A stretch of 64,000 nt of DNA, taken from assembly GCF_014235765.1 (NCBI RefSeq), contig NZ_JACMYH010000001.1, positions 434,001-498,000 on the forward strand. Direction: 5' to 3'. The position numbers were made by a program, and so were the translations under genes. The DNA comes from Pseudomonas baltica. GTDB taxonomy: Bacteria; Pseudomonadota; Gammaproteobacteria; Pseudomonadales; Pseudomonadaceae. This document shows, in pieces, positions 17,635 to 25,681 of the stretch. Positions within the stretch are counted from its first letter, which is position 1; each line of letters begins with the position of its first letter. The notes under the pieces are model-generated. The model did no database searches and had not been told where the DNA came from. It saw only the letters and a list, made by a program, of their open reading frames with translations.

Positions 17635-18672
17635 TCAGGCCGCAGCCACCAGCCGCTCCAGGAACGTGGCCAGGGCCACTTCTTCCAGGCGCAGTCCTTT
17701 GCGCTGACGCGGCTTGGGCAACTTGGCCAGCTCGCCCATGACGAAGTGCTCCAGCACCTTGGGGTGGATGTAGCACTTGCGGCACACCGTAGGGGTATTG
17801 CCCAGCTGCCTCGCCACGGCCTTGACCATGTCGACGATGTGCTGCTTGGCATCGGGTTCGGGCTGCCAGTGCAGCTCGCGCAGCATGGCCAGCGCCAGCG
17901 CGCTGCCGGCCCAGGTGCGGTAATCCTTGGCGGTGAAATGCGCGCCGGTGATCTGGTGCAGATAGGCGTTCACGTCATGGGAGCTGACGCTGTGGCGTTC
18001 ACCATGCTCGTCCAGGTACTGGAACAGGTTCTGCCCAGGCAGCTCCATGCAGCGCTTGACGATGGTGGCCAGCCGACGGTCCTTCACCGTGACCGCGTGT
18101 TCGACGCCACTTTTGCCGCGAAACTGGAACGCAATGGTATGCCCCTTGACCTCCACGTGCTTGTTGCGCAGCGTGGTCAGCCCATAGGACTTGTTGTCCC
18201 GGGCGTACTGGCTGTTGCCAACCCGAATCAGCGTGTTGTCGAGCAGCGAGACGACCGCGGCCATGACCTTGTTGCGGTCCAGGCCCGGCGCAGCCAGATG
18301 CGCTTCCAGCTGCCGGCGCACCTTGGGCAGCATCTTGCCGAACTCGATCATGCGCGAATACTTGTCTTCGTCGCGCACCTCGCGCCAGCGCGGGTGGTAG
18401 CGGTACTGCTTGCGGCCGCGGGCATCGCGCCCGGTGGCCTGCAAATGGCCTTGAGGGTCGGCGCAGATCCACACATCGGTATAGGCCGGAGGAATCACCA
18501 GTGCATTGATGCGCTTGATCTCGTCGGCATCGGTGATGCGCTCGCCGCTGGCATCGAAGTAGGCAAATTTGCCGCGCAGGGTCTTGCGGCGCAACCCTGG
18601 CTGGTTGTCGTCCACGTAATGCAGGTCTGGCGGGAGTACAACGGTCTGAAGGTCGTCTTCGATGTCAGGCAT
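17635..18672 (-). CDS. DNA topoisomerase IB (poxvirus type)
   Basis: A 345-residue protein with the N-terminal DNA-clamp domain (QPGLRRKTLRGKFAYFDASG) and the catalytic domain. The nucleophilic tyrosine is expected at Tyr301 in CRKCYIHP, with supporting residues in VRVGNSQYA and FTAKDYRTWAGS. It nicks one strand through a 3'-phosphotyrosine to relax supercoils. The length matches bacterial IB enzymes. It sits upstream of the UvrA2-type gene on the same strand with an 81-bp gap, so the pair may be a DNA-maintenance unit. Confidence 0.95.
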   Translation of the reverse strand: MPDIEDDLQTVVLPPDLHYVDDNQPGLRRKTLRGKFAYFDASGERITDADEIKRINALVIPPAYTDVWICADPQGHLQATGRDARGRKQYRYHPRWREVRDEDKYSRMIEFGKMLPKVRRQLEAHLAAPGLDRNKVMAAVVSLLDNTLIRVGNSQYARDNKSYGLTTLRNKHVEVKGHTIAFQFRGKSGVEHAVTVKDRRLATIVKRCMELPGQNLFQYLDEHGERHSVSSHDVNAYLHQITGAHFTAKDYRTWAGSALALAMLRELHWQPEPDAKQHIVDMVKAVARQLGNTPTVCRKCYIHPKVLEHFVMGELAKLPKPRQRKGLRLEEVALATFLERLVAAA

Positions 18673-18708
18673 GGCTCGGCTCAGTGAAGGTACTTAGCCT
18701 TGTAGACA

Positions 18709-18792
18709 GTAGGAATCTTTCGCCGTGCAGTCAGACAGATCGCCCGTATTGTCAGACTCGTCACTTCATCGGTCAGACCTGTCTGACAGCCA
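18709..18792 (+). promoter_or_regulatory. 21-bp-phased repeat array upstream of the pilin gene
   Basis: GTCAGAC occurs at 18730, 18751 and 18772, exactly 21 bp apart. A variant GTAGGAATC lies one further period upstream, at 18709. The third GTCAGAC is followed by its inverse, giving GTCAGACCTGTCTGAC (18772-18787), with CTGTCTGACAG nested in it. Two-turn spacing puts all sites on one DNA face, as expected for cooperative activator dimers. The array ends about 110 bp before the pilin start. The NarL-type regulators downstream are the obvious candidates to bind it; this is inference. Confidence 0.65.
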
Positions 18793-18902
18793 AGCCAGCG
18801 AGGCTTCGGGACAATGTTGCCCATCGAGTTGAACGCCGCTCAGCCGTGAACGCTGCGGCCAATTCGATCCATCGTCCCTATGCCCAAGCTGGAGAAGTAC
18901 CC

Positions 18903-19403
18903 ATGAAGAAAATCTACGCCGCGTTCCCATTGGCTTGTTGTCTGGCCAGCCCGGTGTGGGCTGCCGATCAGATCGAAAAGCAGGTCACGGTGACCGCAAC
19001 GGTTCCCACCGCTGCCTTCTTCGTCGAGCCCATCGGCGGCAACTGGATGAACGACCCACAGGACATGGCCTACAACTCGTTCACCAAGACCTTCGCACCG
19101 ATCCGCAAGCAGCTGCAGGCCAAGAACACCGCCGCCGGCGGTATCAGCGCCAAACTGATGCGCCCGGCGGTGATCGTCAGCGGTGCCGACCAGATCCCTC
19201 TCACCGTGTCGGTAGGCGGCAAGAGCCTGAACCACACCACTGCGCAGTTGGTGGTCACCCAGGCCGATGCCCAGGCCGGCAACGGCGCCGTGGTGGACTT
19301 CCAGATCGCCTCGGCACTGGCGGCCGGTACCGCACCGAACGCAGGCAACTACCAGGGTGAAGTGAACATGATGTTCGAGCCCGGTCCAGTCGTTGCGCCC
19401 TGA
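18903..19403 (+). CDS. CS1-type fimbrial major subunit (CblA/CooA family)
   Basis: A 166-residue protein with a signal peptide ending around SPVWA-AD and the mature N terminus IEKQVTVTATVPT, the donor-strand-like segment typical of alternate chaperone/usher (alpha-fimbrial) pilins such as CooA and cable-pilus CblA. No cysteines remain in the mature part. The ATG at 18903 follows GGAGAAG. It is the first gene of the fimbrial operon and should be the most highly expressed. A strong hairpin follows it before the usher gene. Confidence 0.88.
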   Translation: MKKIYAAFPLACCLASPVWAADQIEKQVTVTATVPTAAFFVEPIGGNWMNDPQDMAYNSFTKTFAPIRKQLQAKNTAAGGISAKLMRPAVIVSGADQIPLTVSVGGKSLNHTTAQLVVTQADAQAGNGAVVDFQIASALAAGTAPNAGNYQGEVNMMFEPGPVVAP

Positions 19404-19425
19404 CCCAGGATAGACCCCACCACCC

Positions 19426-19469
19426 ACGCGCTTCCTGGCCATCCACCCGTGCTGGGCCGCGAAGCGCGT
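19426..19469 (+). terminator. Pilin-usher intergenic hairpin (possible attenuator)
   Basis: Arms 19426-19440 (ACGCGCTTCCTGGCC) and 19455-19469 pair over 13 of 15 positions with a 14-base loop. There is no T-run, so it probably stabilises the pilin mRNA 3' end or lowers read-through. The usher ATG that follows has a poor ribosome site. Both would give an excess of pilin over usher, as is common in pilus operons. Confidence 0.5.
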
Positions 19470-19485
19470 TCACGAAAAGACCTGC

Positions 19486-22008
19486 ATGTTCAAGACTACC
19501 TCATTGGCCAACGCCATCGGTGTGGCGCTAGGCGCGGGCTGGCTGCTGCTCGGACCCGTGCCGGCGCACGCCGCCAACACGCCGCCTGCCCTGGGGATCC
19601 TCGGCCAGGCCCAGGGCCTGCCGGCAGATTTCGCCGAGCATTTCTTCGATGTCCCGCTGGCAGTGCGTGTCGATCTGGACGGCCGCCTGCTGGGCGAGGC
19701 GCTGGTGGTGCTCGGCCGTGACGACACGCTGCAGTGGCTCGAGTACACCGATACCAGTGAAAGCCGGGAGACCCCGGTGGTACGGCAACGCTGGGCACAA
19801 CGGTTGAGCGAGGGCGTGAGTCTGGGCAGCTGCACGACACAGTGCACCGATGGTTTGGTGGCCGTGCATTACAGCCTGGTCAACTCGCAGCTCTCGTTGC
19901 TGACGCGCGCCGTCGAGCAGTCCACCGATGTCCAGCGCTACCATGCCTTGCCCGAGCAGGCCGAGCACGGGCTGATCCTGCGCAACCAGCTCAACCTCAG
20001 CCAGGCAGGCGATGAAACCGTTGGCCGCTACGCCGTGCAAGGGGTGGGCAGTGTCGGCGACTGGAGCACCCAGGCCAACCTGCAGATGGACAAGACCAAT
20101 TTTCATGGCCTGCGCCATCGCGTTGACCAGCTCTATGCCGAACGCACCGAGCGCGATCGTTTCCTGCGCCTGGGGTATTTCGACCCGGTCGCCCAAGGCC
20201 TGATACGCCAGCCTCGGTTGATGGGCAGCACGGCGCAAACCGCATTGGGGGTCATGCTCGGCAGCAGCGACACGCTGTACATCGACAATGGCACAACCAG
20301 TACCACGCCCATCTATGTCACGCCCAGCCGACCCGGTACGGTCGAGATCTACCGCAATGGCCAGCTGATCAACACCCAGGCGGTGCAGCCGGGCCTGCAG
20401 ACCCTGGACACACGGGTATTGCCCGGTGGCATCTATGCGGTGGAAGTGCGCTTGCTGGAGGACGGCCAGGTGACGTCGCGCAGCAACGAATTCGTGTACA
20501 AGCCCAGTGCCTGGCGCAACCCGGAACAGCGCTGGCGCTACAACGCCTACGTGGGTCGGCAGAGCACGCTGTTCAGTAACTGGGAGCAAGACCCGAACGG
20601 CGGGCTGGCTGCCGGCGTGATGACCAACTACCTGATGCATCCTCGGGCAATCGTGGGGCTTTCGGCGCAGCAGGTCGATACGCAGACGCAAGTGGGCACT
20701 TCACTGGACTGGGATGCCCTGGACCGCCTCAAGCTGTATGGCAACCTGTACCGCACCGACCGTCGCGGCAATGGCTACGACCTGCAGGGCGTGTGGAGCC
20801 ATGGCTCGGGCAATGTGGTGCTCAACCACAACCGTGCCTGGCTGCACCCCCAGCGCGAACGCGGCGACAGCTACTACGTGGACCGCCGCGAGCCGGCTCG
20901 GCTCACCACCCAGACCTCGCTGTCGGTCAGCCATCGGCTCACCCGCAACAGCACGCTCACCGCCCGGCTCAGCCGAACCGACGGGATTGAAGCCGGCAAT
21001 GCACTGGACCTGGGCTGGGCACGTTATGGCCAGTTCATGGGCACCGACGCCAACTGGCGAGTTTCGCTGTTCGACCGCCCCGGCACCGCCAGCACCGACG
21101 ACCAGCGCAACCGCGGTATCAACCTCACGCTGAGCATGGCGCTGGGTGGGCCGGGCAAGCGCTTGTCTGCCAGCCTGGGCACCCGCACCGGGCGCGACGG
21201 CGAACGCGATCGCAATGCCTCGCTCAGCTACCAGCAGGACATGGGGCAAGGCACGCTGCGTACCTTGGGCGGGACCCTCAATGCCGACCGCTACGGCACC
21301 GGGCTGGGGGTCAACGCGGGGTTCCAGAACAGCGCCCTGTACGGCGATGCGTTTGCGCTCAGTTCTTCCTACAACGGCCAACTGTCTTCGGGCCTGAACC
21401 TTGAAAGCACCTTGGCGCTGGGTGATGGCAAGGCTGCGTTCAGCGGCGAAGTCATGCCCCACGACGCCAGCCTGATCGTCGACCTGGAGTCGGACGTTCC
21501 TGGGCTCGAGCTGCGTGCCGATGACCACCTGGGCGGCGCCGCGCTGCTGCGTCCCGGGCGCAACGTGCTGCCGGTGGGTGCCTATCGCGCTGGTCACGTG
21601 CAGCTGGGCTTCGACAAGCAGGACCACCTGGCGGCCGACATCCAGCCGCCGACCCTGGACTACCACCTCAACAAAGGCGCGGTGCAGTACCGCCAGTTGA
21701 AGGTGGTGCGTACCGTCACCGTACTGGGTCGGGTCGTCGACCACGAGGGCAGGGCACTGAAAGGGGCGCAGGTGATCAACCATGCCAGCCGCAGCGTGAC
21801 CGAAGCCGATGGCTTCTTCGCACTGGAAATGAGCGAGAGCAATCCGACCCTGGAGATCCGCCAGGGCGGCGTCCAGCGCTGCCTGCTGACCCTCGACACC
21901 CACACCAGCAAGCGCGAGCAGGATGTGCTGCTGCTGGGTGATCTTTCATGCGTCGCCGAGGGCGTTGCCGCCCTGACGACACCGAAACCGACAGGAGAGG
22001 CCGGATGA
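19486..22008 (+). CDS. CS1-type fimbrial outer-membrane usher (CooC/TcfC family)
   Basis: An 840-residue protein with a signal peptide (VPAHA-AN), an N-terminal periplasmic domain, a long beta-barrel region rich in alternating aromatic and polar strands (from about 170 to 680) and a C-terminal domain containing a carboxypeptidase-regulatory-like fold (VLGRVVDHEGRALKGAQV) and a cysteine pair. This matches ushers of the alternate chaperone/usher pathway, which dock chaperone-subunit complexes and secrete the pilus across the outer membrane. The ATG lacks a good ribosome site. Its stop overlaps the start of the tip-subunit gene by 4 bp (ATGA). Confidence 0.9.
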   Translation: MFKTTSLANAIGVALGAGWLLLGPVPAHAANTPPALGILGQAQGLPADFAEHFFDVPLAVRVDLDGRLLGEALVVLGRDDTLQWLEYTDTSESRETPVVRQRWAQRLSEGVSLGSCTTQCTDGLVAVHYSLVNSQLSLLTRAVEQSTDVQRYHALPEQAEHGLILRNQLNLSQAGDETVGRYAVQGVGSVGDWSTQANLQMDKTNFHGLRHRVDQLYAERTERDRFLRLGYFDPVAQGLIRQPRLMGSTAQTALGVMLGSSDTLYIDNGTTSTTPIYVTPSRPGTVEIYRNGQLINTQAVQPGLQTLDTRVLPGGIYAVEVRLLEDGQVTSRSNEFVYKPSAWRNPEQRWRYNAYVGRQSTLFSNWEQDPNGGLAAGVMTNYLMHPRAIVGLSAQQVDTQTQVGTSLDWDALDRLKLYGNLYRTDRRGNGYDLQGVWSHGSGNVVLNHNRAWLHPQRERGDSYYVDRREPARLTTQTSLSVSHRLTRNSTLTARLSRTDGIEAGNALDLGWARYGQFMGTDANWRVSLFDRPGTASTDDQRNRGINLTLSMALGGPGKRLSASLGTRTGRDGERDRNASLSYQQDMGQGTLRTLGGTLNADRYGTGLGVNAGFQNSALYGDAFALSSSYNGQLSSGLNLESTLALGDGKAAFSGEVMPHDASLIVDLESDVPGLELRADDHLGGAALLRPGRNVLPVGAYRAGHVQLGFDKQDHLAADIQPPTLDYHLNKGAVQYRQLKVVRTVTVLGRVVDHEGRALKGAQVINHASRSVTEADGFFALEMSESNPTLEIRQGGVQRCLLTLDTHTSKREQDVLLLGDLSCVAEGVAALTTPKPTGEAG

Positions 22009-23186
22009 CTCGCATGACTTCACGTTACTGGAAACGCCTGGTGTCGATGCTGATCTCCATGGCCTTGGCAGGTCCTGTGCTGGCGGGCGATGTGTTGCTT
22101 TCCGCTGAGTTCACGCCCACCTCGCAGGGCTTCGTGCATACCAACCCCAAGGCTTCGATCTGCTCGAGGTTTCCGCCGTTCTGCAATTCGAGGGGCTCGG
22201 CAAACCTGCCGATCACCTACCGCAAAGGCACCGAGCATTCCGCCGCAGATCCGCGGGATCAGTTCTACGTAGCCTTGCCCAAGCCCGTGACCGTTCAGGT
22301 TCGAAACGAACGCGGCGATGCCCATGACGTGCTGCTTACGATCAACTACGTCACCCATCGTGCGGACACTCTGCCGGACGGGCCTCCAAACACCACACCG
22401 CAAACCAATACCTGTTCGCAATCAGCCTCTGCATCGGATACCACATTCGCAGCTGTGCTTTGGTGGCTACGTAATCCCGGTAGCGGTGCTCCTTGTTATT
22501 CGAGCAATAACCGAGGTCGCGCGGGCGATGTGCGAAGCAGCACGGTTCGTCAGTTCGGCATCTTATACTCGCTGGGAACCCCCTCGCCCTGGAGAATGAA
22601 GAACGGCCGCTACACCGGTGAAGTCACCTTCACCGTGGGCAACGGCGGGCAGATCGACCTGGGCAACCAGGTGACCGAACTCAACGACGACACCCTCACC
22701 ATCAAGTTCCAGCTCGACGTGCAGCACCCCTTCATCGTGGAAACCCCGCCCGGTTCCGAGCTGGCCGTGCTCGAACCGCAGGGCGGCTGGTTGAACTGGA
22801 GCGGCGGCTCGCGGACGCCACCGCGTCTGTACCGCGACCACCCCCTGCGACTGTGGTCGGCGGGCCCGTTCAAGGTGCATACCCTGTGTGAATTTCCCAT
22901 GGCTGGCCAGTGTGCGATCCGCAACCCCGGCGACGACCACCGGGTGCCGGTGGAGGTTGCTCTGTCTCTGCCCAGCGGCGCCGAGCACAACGGCGCACCG
23001 GCGCGGCGAGTTGCGCTGCCGGTGGAGGCGGTGAACGCCCTGGAGTTCGACGCTCAGGCACCGCTGCTCAATCGCCCGGGCATGCTGCATTACCAGGTGG
23101 TGCAGCCTTACGTCGCGCAGATGATGCAGCGCGCCGGAGCTCGTTATGAAGGCTGGGTGCGGATTGTCTTCGATGCACAACTGTAA
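22005..23186 (+). CDS. CS1-type fimbrial minor/tip subunit (CooD/CblD-like)
   Basis: A 393-residue protein with a signal peptide (ISMALAGPVLAG). The N-terminal half is rich in cysteines and aromatic residues (SICSRFPPFCNS), and a pilin-like C-terminal half follows, as in tip adhesins of CS1/CFA-I fimbriae. The first half carries codons and a base composition visibly lower in GC than its neighbours (roughly 22140-22560), as might follow from diversifying selection or a domain swap in the receptor-binding part. ATG 22005 overlaps the usher stop and follows GGAGAGG, so translation is coupled. Confidence 0.82.
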   Translation: MTRMTSRYWKRLVSMLISMALAGPVLAGDVLLSAEFTPTSQGFVHTNPKASICSRFPPFCNSRGSANLPITYRKGTEHSAADPRDQFYVALPKPVTVQVRNERGDAHDVLLTINYVTHRADTLPDGPPNTTPQTNTCSQSASASDTTFAAVLWWLRNPGSGAPCYSSNNRGRAGDVRSSTVRQFGILYSLGTPSPWRMKNGRYTGEVTFTVGNGGQIDLGNQVTELNDDTLTIKFQLDVQHPFIVETPPGSELAVLEPQGGWLNWSGGSRTPPRLYRDHPLRLWSAGPFKVHTLCEFPMAGQCAIRNPGDDHRVPVEVALSLPSGAEHNGAPARRVALPVEAVNALEFDAQAPLLNRPGMLHYQVVQPYVAQMMQRAGARYEGWVRIVFDAQL

Positions 23187-23203
23187 ACAAGGAGATCCAA
23201 CCC

Positions 23204-23935
23204 ATGCACAAGACTCTGGGGGCATTGGCCCTGATGATGGCCAGTAGCGCCGTGCTCGCCGGCCCCGAGCTCAATATCGGTGCCTTCTACGACTATCTGG
23301 AAGGCCCGCGCAGTACCTTGGTCAAGCGCGTGCGCAACGGCGGCGATGCCACCGCATTCGTCAAGGTCGAAGTGGTTGAAATCATTCATCGCCCGGGCCA
23401 GCCCGATCTGGAGCGATCCCTGGAAGGCTTGCCCGTGGCCGAACGGCCCTTGATCGCCAGCCCGGCGCGGTTGATCGTGCCGGCCAACGGCATGCAAAGC
23501 GTGCGCTTGCTGCACCGTGGCGAGCGCCAGCAGGAACGCTACTTTCGCGTGCGCTTCATGCCAGTGATGCCCACCGGCAACGACGACTTCGCCATGACCG
23601 ACCAGCAGGCGCAGCAGTATCGCGAGTCACTGCGAGCCGGCGTGCAGGTGCTTTCCGGTTACGGTGCGTTGCTCTTCGTACAGCCGCAGGACACCCGGTA
23701 CGCCACCGATATCCGTGAAACCCCCGGCAGCCTTCAGGTGCGCAATGACGGCAACGCCACCATCGTGATGGACCACTTCAACGACTGCGATCGCAGCGGC
23801 AAAAGCTGCGCAACCGCCACCCTGCATCACGTACTGCCCGGCCTGGAAAGGCGTTTCGACAAGCAACCGGGGCGCACCTACAGCTTCGAGCTGATCGAGG
23901 GTCAGGCGCGGCGAAAGGTGATCAGTGAAGGGTAG
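23204..23935 (+). CDS. CS1-type fimbrial periplasmic chaperone (CooB/CblB-like)
   Basis: A 243-residue protein with a signal peptide (MMASSAVLAG) and two immunoglobulin-like domains. Motifs of the alternate chaperone family include VKRVRNGGDATAFVKVEV near the N terminus and GLERRFDKQPG at the C terminus. A cysteine pair (NDCDRSGKSC) sits in domain two. It would escort pilin and tip subunits to the usher. Here the chaperone comes last (order pilin-usher-tip-chaperone), whereas in coo and cbl operons it comes first. AAGGAGA lies upstream of the ATG. Confidence 0.85.
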   Translation: MHKTLGALALMMASSAVLAGPELNIGAFYDYLEGPRSTLVKRVRNGGDATAFVKVEVVEIIHRPGQPDLERSLEGLPVAERPLIASPARLIVPANGMQSVRLLHRGERQQERYFRVRFMPVMPTGNDDFAMTDQQAQQYRESLRAGVQVLSGYGALLFVQPQDTRYATDIRETPGSLQVRNDGNATIVMDHFNDCDRSGKSCATATLHHVLPGLERRFDKQPGRTYSFELIEGQARRKVISEG

Positions 23936-23992
23936 GGTGCACACAGTCGGAAACGCCCTGCGCACACTGGAGCATCTACCTACATCGCAAGC

Positions 23993-24033
23993 GGAAAAGT
24001 CCGGATTTGTGCCACTGGCCGATGCGCTATACA
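23993..24033 (+). promoter_or_regulatory. GGA-N4-TCC site and putative promoter of the first regulator gene
   Basis: The palindromic site GGAAAAGTCC (23993-24002) lies directly upstream of a weak -35-like TTGTGC (24007-24012) and a -10-like TATACA (24028-24033). This resembles an activator site overlapping the -35. It belongs to the same GGA...TCC family seen before the second regulator and the REC-EAL gene. Confidence 0.4.
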
Positions 24034-24061
24034 ACACTCACCCACTCCAAGGAGGTGTTCC

Positions 24062-24688
24062 ATGCGCAAGGCATTGATCGTGGATGACCATCCGTTTATC
24101 CGCGCCAGTGTCAGGACGCTGCTGGCTCAGGAGCTGCAGTACCAGGTCATCGAAAGCGGCAACAGCACCGAAGCGGTGCGGTTGTATCGCGACGAGCGGC
24201 CGGACCTGGTCATCCTCGACCTGTCGATGCCCGGCCTCGACGGCTTCGATGTGCTCAGGCGCATGAGGGAATCGACCTCGCCGGGCAAGATCATCGTGCT
24301 CACCTCCATGCCTCCCGGCTACTACTCGATGCGCAGCATGAAAGCCGGTGCGACCGCTTTCGTCTCCAAATCCGATGCGCTCGACCAGCTGCGCAAGGCA
24401 ATCGCCGCGGTGCAATCGGGATACACCTATTTTCCGGACTGCACCGACGTGTCCCTGGGCCGCGCGGACAGCGACAGCGCCGAGGCGGCACTAATCTCCA
24501 GCCTCACCGACCGCGAGATCCTGGTGCTGGTGAACCTGGCCAAAGGCCTGTGCAATCAGGACATCGCCCACACCATGCTGCTCAGCCACAAGACCGTCAG
24601 CACCTACAAGATGCGCATGATGCGCAAGCTGCGGCTCAACTCGGTGATGGAAATGACGGACCTGGCCAGGCGTCACGAATTGATTTGA
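24062..24688 (+). CDS. NarL/LuxR-type response regulator (RocA1-like), copy 1
   Basis: A 208-residue regulator with an intact receiver (acidic pair in IVDDHPF, phospho-Asp in VILDLSMPG, Thr in IVLTS, Lys in FVSKSD) and a C-terminal LuxR helix-turn-helix (LTDREILVLVNLAKGLCNQDIAHTM, then LSHKTVSTYKMR). A strong AAGGAGGTG ribosome site precedes the ATG. It follows the fimbrial operon by 126 bp on the same strand and is paralogous to the regulator at 25055. By analogy with P. aeruginosa RocA1 and cup fimbriae it probably activates the upstream pilus genes. Confidence 0.92.
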   Translation: MRKALIVDDHPFIRASVRTLLAQELQYQVIESGNSTEAVRLYRDERPDLVILDLSMPGLDGFDVLRRMRESTSPGKIIVLTSMPPGYYSMRSMKAGATAFVSKSDALDQLRKAIAAVQSGYTYFPDCTDVSLGRADSDSAEAALISSLTDREILVLVNLAKGLCNQDIAHTMLLSHKTVSTYKMRMMRKLRLNSVMEMTDLARRHELI

Positions 24689-24713
24689 GCCCCGTGCCGA
24701 AACGGTCGGCTCC

Positions 24714-24954
24714 GTAGGAGATTTCGCCGAAAGCTTGGGAAATGTCCGGCTTCAATGTCATCCCGGCGCAGCAATACTGCCGCCGCCGAACACGGAGGGT
24801 GACACGGACACGGACATCCTACGGTGCGCGGGAAAATTTCCTTCAGGTATCCCGGAACCTTCCCATCGCTAATTCAGAATTTGACGACCGACTTCGGCCT
24901 GAATTTACGGAACACTCCTACGGTAGATGGCCTCGTCTGCGCTTGACAGCTGTC
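24714..24954 (+). promoter_or_regulatory. Intergenic control region of the second regulator, several GGA...TCC-type sites
   Basis: The 366-bp gap (24689-25054) has no gene. It contains GTAGGAGATTTCGCC at 24714 and, exactly 21 bp later, TTGGGAAATGTCC at 24735. GGAAAATTTCC follows at 24831-24841, GTAGGAGTGTTCCG on the minus strand at 24908-24921, and the palindrome GACAGCTGTC at 24945-24954. The first pair recurs with the same spacing at 29298. These look like binding sites of a RcsB/NarL-type regulator. No convincing -10/-35 pair was found. Confidence 0.45.
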
Positions 24955-25054
24955 TCCTGATCCAGAACCAACAGAGTCGATGCAGAACGCTGCAAAGGAA
25001 GCCCGCGCCGGGCATGCAGGCGCCGTCCCGCGCTCACGCACTCAGGAGAAAGAC

Positions 25055-25681
25055 ATGCGTACAGCACTGATAATCGATGATCACCCGTTCATTCGATCGA
25101 GCGTCAAACTCTTGCTCAAACAGGAACGCTTCAGCGTAGTGGCGGAGGCCCAGGACGGTGTCGACGGAGTCCTGATGGCAAAGACTCACCAACCCGACCT
25201 GATCGTCCTGGATATTTCCCTTCCCGGGCTGGACGGCATGGAAGTCATCGCCAGAATCAAGGAGCTGGGAACCAGCAGCCGTATCGTCATTCTCACTTCC
25301 CAGGCCGCCGAGCACTTCTCCCTGCGCTGCATGAAGCTGGGCGCCATGGGCTATGTGTCCAAGCGTGATGACCTCAACGAGCTGCGCAAGGCGGTGACGG
25401 CCATCGGCTCCGGGTTCACCTATTTTCCGGTAGTGGCTTTCAGCTCGGTGCGCAGCAGTGACGGGCTGGGCAGCGAAACGGAGTGCATCGCGCGCCTGAC
25501 CAATCGCGAGCTGACCATCCTCCAGCACCTGGCTCGCGGGCTGAGCAACAAGGCCATCGGCGAATTGATGCTGCTGAGCAACAAGACCGTGAGCACCTAC
25601 AAGTTCCGCCTGATGGACAAGCTGCAGATGAGCTCGCTGGTGGAACTGGCCGAGCTCGCCAAACGTAACTTCCTGGTGTGA
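25055..25681 (+). CDS. NarL/LuxR-type response regulator (RocA1-like), copy 2
   Basis: A 208-residue paralogue of the regulator at 24062. The receiver is intact (IIDDHPF; phospho-Asp in IVLDISLPG; ILTSQ; YVSKRD) and the LuxR-type helix-turn-helix (LTNRELTILQHLARGLSNKAIGEL, LLSNKTVSTYKFR) follows. The ATG at 25055 is chosen because AGGAGAA lies just upstream and the receiver fold starts there; a start 25 codons earlier lacks both. The stop shares a base with the start of the BvgS-like kinase gene (TGATG), so kinase and regulator are coupled and most likely cognate. Confidence 0.93.
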   Translation: MRTALIIDDHPFIRSSVKLLLKQERFSVVAEAQDGVDGVLMAKTHQPDLIVLDISLPGLDGMEVIARIKELGTSSRIVILTSQAAEHFSLRCMKLGAMGYVSKRDDLNELRKAVTAIGSGFTYFPVVAFSSVRSSDGLGSETECIARLTNRELTILQHLARGLSNKAIGELMLLSNKTVSTYKFRLMDKLQMSSLVELAELAKRNFLV

